This document shows, piece by piece, positions 43,358 through 48,741 of a stretch of DNA of 48,741 bases. The DNA lies in contig JAMCWM010000035.1 in assembly GCA_023481175.1 (NCBI GenBank), positions 1 through 48,741 on the forward strand, written 5' to 3'. The DNA is from Nitrospirota bacterium (GTDB lineage: Bacteria; Nitrospirota; Leptospirillia; Leptospirillales; Leptospirillaceae). Made by a program: the position numbers and the translations under genes. Below the pieces are notes generated by a model. The model worked only from the letters and a program-made list of their open reading frames with translations. It made no database searches and was not told the origin of the DNA. Position 1 is the stretch's first letter, and each line of letters opens with the position of its first letter.

Positions 43358-43400
43358 TTTATGGGGCAAGATCAGGGCAGAGCCGGGGTTTATTCAGGTG
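43358..43400. mobile_element. Solo end of the IS4-type element
   Basis: TATGGGGCAAGATCAG at 43360-43375 matches the right end of the IS4-type element (35778-35793) at 15 of 16 positions, and GGGGTTTATT follows as GGGGTTCATC does there. No transposase sequence adjoins it. It marks an old insertion or deletion next to the AbiEii gene. Confidence 0.6.
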
Positions 43401-43559
43401 AAATTAGTCGGAGGGGCCCCACGAAGACTCGGGCAAGTTATAGTCGGCACGAACGGACATCACGATCTCAAGCGCTTCCGAAAAATGCTCGATCGCCTGG
43501 GCGAAGGTAGGAACATTTTCGTCCCGGACATAAACCATGTCGGAAACAAAGGAGTCGTA

Positions 43560-44438
43560 TTAATTGCGGATGAGGGGAAGGGTTCTGGCCGTTTCCATGG
43601 CCCGGGCGATCTGGTCCCGAAAATCCTCCTGAAACTCCGGATGTTGGTCGGCGAAATCGTCGGCGTCCTTTCTGATGACACGATCGAAGATCTCCTTCAG
43701 CCCGGCGGAATCGTGGACGGCTTCCGGGCGAAAGGCGCGGATCCGGAACACGTCGTAGAGATGGCGGACCAGAGTGTCGTCCCATCGATCGGACAGGGTT
43801 CCGCCGTTCCTCGAAAGATCCATGGCCAGTCGCCGCGGAAACGAAACGAGCTTCTCCACGTAGGCTTCATCCAGGGAGACGCAGGGAAGGGAGATCGAAT
43901 CCAGATAGTCCCCCCTCTCAAGTTTGTCGAAAAGAATTCCGATGTTCATCGCCGCAGACGGTCGGGCCAATGGAGTGTAGTTCAGTTCGACCAGAAGTTC
44001 CGAGCGAAAGGCTCCCGGACGGTTGAACCCCGATTCGTACGGAATCGTAAACATCGAATATCGGTTCTCGTCGCGGCTTCTTCGACCGATACGTTCCTTC
44101 CCGAATCCCGCCTCTGACAGTCGTTCCGTCACGGATTCCGCCAAGTTGCCCAGTTTTTTCCGGAGGGCGCTTTTGCTCAATCCCTGGCAGGCCTCCGTCG
44201 GAACGACCTTGAAGTCCACGTCCTCCGACATCCTCCCGAGGAGCCCGTGAGCCTTTTCGAGACACGTCCCTCCGCAAAAGACCAGGCGAAAATCCGTCGA
44301 GTCGGGCAGGGAAGAGACCGCCTTGATCGCCTCGAAGACGTGAAAGTCCTTTTCGAGGGCATAGGGATCCAGATCGATGTCCTGTTCCTCGATCAATGCC
44401 TCGATCTTTTCAAGTGTGTCCGGATCAATTTTCCTCAT
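43560..44438 (-). CDS. AbiEii/AbiGii-type nucleotidyltransferase toxin, truncated by a stop codon
   Basis: 292 residues: an N-terminal helical part (YALEKDFHVFEAI), the nucleotidyltransferase motif FCGGTCLEKAHGLLGRMSED and VDFKV (GGT..SxDxD-type, with D in EDVDF), then FRSELLVELNYTP and a helical end. AbiEii toxins use NTP to modify RNA targets and stop growth or phage spread. The frame ends with TAA at 43560-43562 after LIRN, but the same frame then continues YDSFVSDMVYVRDENVPTFA and QAIEHFSEAL to a second TAA at 43404-43406. That extension looks like the family's normal C-terminus, so the TAA is probably a nonsense mutation removing about 52 residues. ATGA overlap with abiEi. Confidence 0.82.
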   Translation of the reverse strand: MRKIDPDTLEKIEALIEEQDIDLDPYALEKDFHVFEAIKAVSSLPDSTDFRLVFCGGTCLEKAHGLLGRMSEDVDFKVVPTEACQGLSKSALRKKLGNLAESVTERLSEAGFGKERIGRRSRDENRYSMFTIPYESGFNRPGAFRSELLVELNYTPLARPSAAMNIGILFDKLERGDYLDSISLPCVSLDEAYVEKLVSFPRRLAMDLSRNGGTLSDRWDDTLVRHLYDVFRIRAFRPEAVHDSAGLKEIFDRVIRKDADDFADQHPEFQEDFRDQIARAMETARTLPLIRN

Positions 44439-44842
44439 CGCTCATACCGGATCAATCTTGACCCGAAACCAAGCTTTCTCGTGATGCGTGATCCCTTGAC
44501 ATTAAGGACAGCTTTCACCGGAACCTGCGTGGATTCTCCCTCGTTGTACCGACGACGAGATCTTCCCAAACCGGCAACGATTCCGAGTTTTTTCATCGCT
44601 TCCATTCCGAGTTCCATCAGTGTGACCGCCGGAATCGGCTTTCCGGAAAGAACGGAAGGCTTTGTCTTGACGTAGACCCCGTATCCAACCCTGACAAAGG
44701 CCCCTTCCCGGACAAGTTTCCGGAGAACACGCCCCACCTGGTCGTACTCGCCGAGATCCCTGAAGTCATTCCGGAGAAAAACGTTGGACTTCGAGCGACC
44801 GATCCTCTTTTCGATTCTTTCCCTGAGCGTGGCTGCAGACAT
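44435..44842 (-). CDS. AbiEi-like antitoxin (DUF6088 type)
   Basis: 135 residues. The front TLRERIEKRIGRSKSNVFLR and DFRDLGEYDQVGRVLRKLVR is the winged-helix DNA-binding part, followed by EGAFVRVGYGVYVKTKPS and a C-terminal domain rich in Arg/Lys. AbiEi proteins repress the operon and offset the AbiEii toxin (type IV TA). A strong ribosome site, GGAGGATCGAA, precedes ATG 44842, and a near-consensus promoter lies upstream. Its stop overlaps the AbiEii start by 4 bp. The frame is intact, in contrast with the truncated toxin. Confidence 0.82.
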   Translation of the reverse strand: MSAATLRERIEKRIGRSKSNVFLRNDFRDLGEYDQVGRVLRKLVREGAFVRVGYGVYVKTKPSVLSGKPIPAVTLMELGMEAMKKLGIVAGLGRSRRRYNEGESTQVPVKAVLNVKGSRITRKLGFGSRLIRYER

Positions 44843-44879
44843 TTCGATCCTCCTTCAAAAATACGACATCCTTTTTTCC

Positions 44880-44907
44880 ATTATACTTGATATTAAAGAA
44901 TTTTCAA
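44880..44907 (-). promoter_or_regulatory. Promoter of the AbiE operon
   Basis: On the minus strand, TTGAAA (44907-44902) and TATAAT (44885-44880) are separated by 16 bp, 38 bp before the abiEi start. It is the best consensus-like promoter in the window. Confidence 0.75.
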
Positions 44908-44977
44908 GACTCATTCCCCTTTTTGTTCTGGACGATTTGTCTCTACGAATTTTTCCTCGGATCGCTCATATTGTTAT

Positions 44978-45217
44978 GAAATCGGCACCCGCATCGGGGA
45001 ACTCTCCCTCCCCGCCTCTTTCTCAGGATTTCTTCCCTGGATCTGTCTCGACAATCGCCCCTGGCTTCGGTGCCTCTTCGGATGGGAGCTCTGCCGGTGG
45101 AGGCTTCGGGACTTCGAGGAGGCCGAAAAGATCTTTACCCGGAATCTCCGGCCCAATCCGATGGACAACCAGGGAGCCCGGTTCAACCTGGCAAGGGTCC
45201 TGTCCGGAGAGCCATAG
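44978..45217 (+). pseudogene. C-terminal fragment of a TPR-like protein
   Basis: An 80-codon stretch reads EIGTRIGELSLPASFSGFLP, WICLDNRPWLRCLFGWELC, then RDFEEAEKIFTRNLRPNPMD and NQGARFNLARVLSGEP to a TAG. The pattern xxEEAExIFxRxLxxNPMDNQGARFNL is the end of tetratricopeptide-repeat proteins found in many bacteria. There is no start codon in frame and the region before it degenerates, so only the 3' end is left. It lies inside the segment between the pepN repeats and may be cargo of the same insertion. Bases 45218-45401 show nothing further. Confidence 0.55.
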
Positions 45218-45401
45218 AGAGACGGGTGATCAGCACCCCTTCCCGACACGCACGGACGGACTTTCTACCATCGGAGGCAATCATTCGACAAACCCGTCAG
45301 GGTGGGGCGGAGGAGAGGATGGGGCAAAAGCGTCTTTAGAGGAGGATGTGCCAGATGTCCTTGAGGGGGAGGGCGTCATGGCCTTTTCTGTACGCTTGAT
45401 C

Positions 45402-46709
45402 GCCTCGCCGACCCCTCCTTCGAGAAGGCGGGCGGCGTGGGGAAGGCGCTTTCGGTCTGGACGAAGACCCCGGGCTACCCCTGGCTCCGGGTGTCCTCCG
45501 AGGAGGGCGGGATCCGCATCGTCCAGCAGCCCTTTCTCATCCGCCGGGAGGACCGCCTGGCCCGGGAGTCCGGACCCGTCCGTTCCCGTCTGGCCCCTCA
45601 TGATCGGGGTCTCGGAGGAGGGGAGGGAGGCCGTCCGCCATCTCCTGACGGAACGCCAGTCGGTGATCCCCCGGGAGGACCCCCGGTCCGCCTGGGTCAA
45701 TGTCAATTCCGGACAGACGGGGTATTTCCGGGTGCTCTACGAGGGGGCCCTTCATGCCGGGCAGGTGAGGGCCCTCCGCGAGGGGCGCCTCTCGCCCCTG
45801 GACCGTCTGGCCCTGGAAAACGACCTCTTCGCCTTCGTCCGGTCGGGGCTGGCCCCGATCGGGGACTACGTGTCGCTTCTCGAGTCGATGAAGGAGGAGG
45901 CCTCCTACGCCGTCTGGTCGGACATCGCCGGGAACCTGTTCGCGATCGACGGGATCTGGGCCCTGGAGGAGGGGTGGCCGGCGTTTCGCCGGTGGGGGGC
46001 GGCCCTGGTCCGCCCCGCCTTCGACCGCTTGGGATTCTTGCCCGCGGAGAAGGAGTCCCATCAGCGGCGCCTTCTCCGGTCGAGCCTTCTGGGGCTTCTG
46101 GTCCGCTTCGGGGAGGCGTCGATCCTGGAGGAGGCCGTCCGCCGCTTTTCCGAATACCGGGAGGATCCCGCAAGGCTTCCCGCCGACCTTCGCTTCGCGG
46201 TCTTCCAGGGAGCGATCGCGGCAGGGGGGGCCGCGGCCTTCGACGAGGTCGTGGCGCTGGCCTCCCGGATCGACGATCAGGAAGAAAAGAACAAGCTCCT
46301 GTATTCGCTCGCCCGGACCCCGGACCCGGCCCTCTTCGACCGGGCGCTGGAGTTGGTCCTCTCCCCCCTGGTGCGGGTCCAGGACGCGGTGTCGGTGATC
46401 GGGTTCCTCGCGAAAAACCCCACGGGCCGAAGAAGGACCTTCGACTTTGTCGCGGCTCACTGGGAGGAGCTGTACCGGCGCTACGAGTCGGGCGGGTTCG
46501 CGTTGAACCGCCTGGTCCGGAGCATCGCGGACGAGTTCAAGACGGCGGAGGAGGAGAAGAGGGTGGCGGACTTCTTCGCCGCCCACCCGGTTCCGGCCGC
46601 CAAGCGTTCCGTGGCCCAGGCGATCGAGACGATCCGTTCGAACCGGGAGATCTTCGAGACCCACCGGGAGGATTTCGTGAAGTTTTTCGGGTCGGGCCCC
46701 ACGGGGTGA
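45402..46709 (+). pseudogene. Second, 5'-truncated copy of the pepN 3' part
   Basis: The sequence begins within the pepN catalytic-domain region (corresponding to residue 432) and runs to the same stop. It contains the same CCC-G frame break (45575-45577). There is no start codon, zinc site or promoter, so no enzyme can be made. The protein text after the break (SVPVWPLMIGV.. to ..FFGSGPTG) is the same as in copy 1. See the repeat entries for the extent of identity. Confidence 0.92.
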
Positions 46710-46722
46710 GAGGGGGGTCCGG
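45402..46722 (+). repeat. Direct repeat, copy 2 (1321 bp)
   Basis: Same length and, apart from G46703, the same sequence as 41214-42534 as far as I compared. Recombination between the copies would excise a 4188-bp circle carrying both TA loci and leave one intact pepN 3' end. Confidence 0.95.
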
Positions 46723-47275
46723 CCGCGGTTTCCCCGGTTTTGGGGCCGATAAAGGCTGGCCCGCATCGCACGAACCGGCCGTTTGGGGGGGAAAGCGGAG
46801 GGAGGCGCCGGGAGGAGCGGCCGATTTCTCCCGGAGTTTCTCCGGGAAAGGCGTCCTCTCCCCGAACAAGGCTGTCAGGATGCAACTGCGCCATCAACGG
46901 TTCGACGGAGACGGCTTCGCCGGTGTCCGGCCGGTTCCGGCCGACGCCTTTTTCAGCCAATCGCCGGTTCTTGAGCTCGGGATCGCCCGCGTCGCGGAGT
47001 CGGGAAAACCATTCCAGCGGAGGGGAGACTGCGACCTCGAAAGTCCGGACTTCACCATTGAAACAGACGAAACACGATGCATTCCGCATATTGAAAAACC
47101 CGGTGGGTACCATGATTCAGGACAGACATGATCCCGGGTCAGGTTCTCAAAGGAATCCAGTCAATAGATCCATTGTCCAGATGATTCTTCCCTGAGGATT
47201 CGATGCAGGAAGTGGCCATCTCCAGAGGTTCCGGACGGGCTCGAGATTTTTCCTGAGTCCATTTTTTCTTTCCCA
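46723..47275. other. 553-bp region without a supported gene
   Basis: Sequence beyond the second repeat is probably the original downstream neighbour of pepN. A leftward frame (47113 inward) reads CFNGEVRTFEVAVSPPLEWF and has no recognisable family or ribosome site; it runs into the repeat. The first half is GC-rich and repetitive in G and C runs. No terminator was identified. Confidence 0.4.
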
Positions 47276-47782
47276 TCAGATCCTTTCCTTCTTCTTCGCT
47301 GCCTTTTGGGGTTTCTCGGACCTCAAAGATTTTTTTGGAGCATCCTTTTCTCCTGAAATCGTTTCAAGATCTGGAGCCTCCGCAAGAGCCTTTCCTGAAA
47401 GAGTCGGGAGATAAAAGGGAGGGAAGGGGCTGGTTCTGTAGGTAACAAGGAGGATGAACTCTCTGGCGGCACTATAGAGCATGGCTCCCCCGGTGACCTT
47501 GACAAGTGACGCCCTCTGCTCCTTGGAAATCGATTGATCAACGGAAAAGACCCCGACGATTCCAAAAGATCCCTGAATCGGGATCGACTCCTTGGAGGGG
47601 TGGGGAACGACGATCCTCATCCTCAACATGAATTTGAGCGGGTCTTCCCTGTTTTCAAGAACAGAAGACCATACACCTATCCCGAAAGGCGTGGGAGTCT
47701 CCGAAGATTTTACGGCCGGATTGAACCTTGTATGAACCTCGTCGTAGTAATGAAGCTCAAGCCGCAAGGGGGGCTGGCTCAT
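47276..47782 (-). CDS. SecB-like chaperone of a toxin-antitoxin-chaperone system
   Basis: 168 residues with the SecB-like order: a beta strand front (LRLELHYYDEVHTRFNPAVK), LKFMLRMRIVVP, the strand IQGSFGIVGVFSVD, then VTGGAMLYSAAREFILLVTY and SPFPPFYLPTLS, which matches the SecB helix and FPPxxLPxxN-like ending. The last 40 residues are Lys-rich. It is too divergent for general SecB. It starts 26 bp inside the end of the HigA-like gene. In M. tuberculosis Rv1955-1956-1957 a SecB-like protein guards the antitoxin from degradation; the same role is inferred here. Confidence 0.75.
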   Translation of the reverse strand: MSQPPLRLELHYYDEVHTRFNPAVKSSETPTPFGIGVWSSVLENREDPLKFMLRMRIVVPHPSKESIPIQGSFGIVGVFSVDQSISKEQRASLVKVTGGAMLYSAAREFILLVTYRTSPFPPFYLPTLSGKALAEAPDLETISGEKDAPKKSLRSEKPQKAAKKKERI

Positions 47783-48284
47783 TCTCTGGCCTTTCTCGCT
47801 GGTCTCTGTTGTTTAGACTCACAGGGGTTGTACTGGCCCAAGCGGCCAATGTTTCCATACAGGCAATGGAGCCAGTCGCCATATACTGCGAAGCGGCAAC
47901 CTCGATAGAGATTCCGCCAAATAACGCGGAAAGATTACCCCAGGCCTCAATCGGCAGGGTTGATGGATTCGTATAAATTGAGGGAGAGACTTCCGGCCTT
48001 TTGGCAATGTGCACGTCCACCCCCAGTTTCTTGAGAAGGGCGATCAAGCGCTCCAAAGAAAACCCCTTTAAATTTCCACGGATGATGGCGGAAACCTTGG
48101 GCTGGTCGATGCCCATGATTTCGGCGGCTTTCCTTTGGGTCAGTCCCCGGTCTCTGATGGTCCGGAAGATTTCGTAGGCAAGGTTCGCCTTCTCGAGTCG
48201 TTCTTCTGCATTCGGGAGTTCGAGATCCCGAAAGACGTTTCCGGAACTCTTTTCGAAGATGATCTCTTCCTCTTCATGTCTCAT
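47757..48284 (-). CDS. HigA-type XRE antitoxin with C-terminal extension (chaperone addiction type)
   Basis: 175 residues. The XRE helix-turn-helix (ANLAYEIFRTIRDRGLTQRK, AAEIMGIDQPKVSAIIRGNL, FSLERLIALLKKLGVDVHI) ends at about residue 95, where ordinary antitoxins of this class stop. A further 79 residues follow (IEAWGNLSALFGGISIEVAA and MATGSIACMETLAAWASTTP), hydrophobic and likely unfolded alone. Antitoxins of TAC systems carry such a chaperone addiction domain (ChAD), which is bound by the SecB-like partner. ATGA overlap with the toxin gene; overlap of 26 bp with the chaperone gene. Confidence 0.82.
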   Translation of the reverse strand: MRHEEEEIIFEKSSGNVFRDLELPNAEERLEKANLAYEIFRTIRDRGLTQRKAAEIMGIDQPKVSAIIRGNLKGFSLERLIALLKKLGVDVHIAKRPEVSPSIYTNPSTLPIEAWGNLSALFGGISIEVAASQYMATGSIACMETLAAWASTTPVSLNNRDQRERPENEPAPLAA

Positions 48285-48622
48285 CGGCTCTTCCCCTTAT
48301 GATGACGTTCGACCTGCGCAAGTCTTTTCTTGATCAGATCGATCTCCTTCTTCGGAGTGGCGATCCCGGATTTTGATTTCTTCTGAAATATATCCAAGAC
48401 ATAGATGGCTTCTTTAACTTTGGTTGTGTAAACAGCCCGATAAGCATTCGTGTCGAAAGGAACAACAACTTCCAAAACGGAGGCTCCATGAAATCCTTTC
48501 AAGGGCTTGGCATCGGGGTGTTTGTCGCCTTTCTGGGCCATGAGAAGGGCGGACAGGATGATATTCTGAACCTCTTCGGGAAAATCTCCCAATGTCTTTT
48601 TACATCCAGCTACCGTAAGCAT
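48281..48622 (-). CDS. HigB/Gp49-family mRNA interferase toxin
   Basis: 113 residues from ATG 48622: LTVAGCKKTLGDFPEEVQNI, KPLKGFHGASVLEVVVPFDT, YRAVYTTKVKEAIYVLDIFQ and KKSKSGIATPKKEIDLIKKR. This is the phage Gp49-like HigB family (RelE fold), which cleaves mRNA on the ribosome. The FQKKSKxGIATP signature is complete and no lesion is seen, so this is the only TA toxin in the window that looks fully intact. An upstream in-frame ATG at 48724 would add 34 residues that do not fit the family. It is the first gene of the TAC operon. Confidence 0.88.
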   Translation of the reverse strand: MLTVAGCKKTLGDFPEEVQNIILSALLMAQKGDKHPDAKPLKGFHGASVLEVVVPFDTNAYRAVYTTKVKEAIYVLDIFQKKSKSGIATPKKEIDLIKKRLAQVERHHKGKSR

Positions 48623-48741
48623 TCGTCCATCCCGTCCCCCCTTTTCCTGGAGGCACTGGACTCCTTGCTTTAAATGTGGTATTTCTATGATCCATGAACA
48701 CTGTGGAGCCTCTTCTCCTACCACCTTCCGGATCCGACGTC

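Noticed and set aside
46481..47113. A leftward 210-codon frame ending in the second pepN repeat
   Set aside because: Its 3' half is antisense to pepN and its front has no recognisable family or ribosome site, so I do not list it as a gene.

Overview
The window is a 48.7-kb piece of a high-G+C bacterial chromosome. A dense accessory and mobile region starts near 7.9 kb and runs to the right edge. No rRNA, tRNA or CRISPR array was seen. The species is inferred, not shown: GC-rich host genes, an NADP isocitrate dehydrogenase, an Att-type ABC exporter and heavy IS and toxin-antitoxin (TA) traffic would fit a chemolithotroph such as Leptospirillum (Nitrospirota), but no marker gene here fixes this.

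Layout. 0-2.6 kb: two diverging GT2 glycosyltransferases and the 3' remnant of a third paralogue. 2.6-7.9 kb: a leftward operon of a 3-hydroxyisobutyrate dehydrogenase-like enzyme, an ABC ATPase, an 850-residue FtsX-type permease and an AttH/CrtC-like secreted lipocalin-fold protein. 8.0-8.7 kb: a Phd antitoxin with a dead PIN toxin. 8.8-10.0 kb: a class II Fic protein with a likely operator. 10.2-11.5 kb: icd with its terminator. 12.1-20.7 kb: a tightly overlapping nine-gene type IV secretion (T4SS) operon colinear with virB2-virB10, with a MoxR-type AAA+ ATPase where virB11 would be. A 172-bp MITE-like element with a 9-bp target duplication sits on the stop codon of that last gene. 21.2-27.8 kb: a leftward SNF2 - SWIM zinc finger - SNF2 set whose middle protein carries a histone H1-like tail built from 123-bp repeats.

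28.7-38.6 kb: a mobile-element graveyard. It holds decayed HicA, HigA and DUF1902 TA genes, a complete group II intron (boundaries supported by EBS1-IBS1 pairing and a 34-nt domain V), a dead IS4/Tn5-type transposase with an N-terminal DUF4338 (DruA-like) domain, a 1287-bp IS3-family element inside it, an AT-rich polytopic membrane protein and an ISL3 remnant.

38.7-48.7 kb: a PLD-family nuclease, thioredoxin 2 and an M1 aminopeptidase (pepN) with a +1 frame break. The last 1321 bp of pepN are repeated almost exactly 4188 bp downstream. The 2.9 kb between the repeats carries two TA loci (DUF6516/HTH and AbiEi/AbiEii), which looks like integration of a small circle by recombination with pepN. 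The right edge holds a toxin-antitoxin-chaperone (TAC) operon: HigB, an extended HigA and a SecB-like chaperone.

The strongest candidates for something new are the virB-colinear T4SS with a MoxR ATPase in the VirB11 slot, the SNF2-SWIM-SNF2 set with its H1-like tail, the TA-carrying segment between pepN repeats, and the TAC operon.
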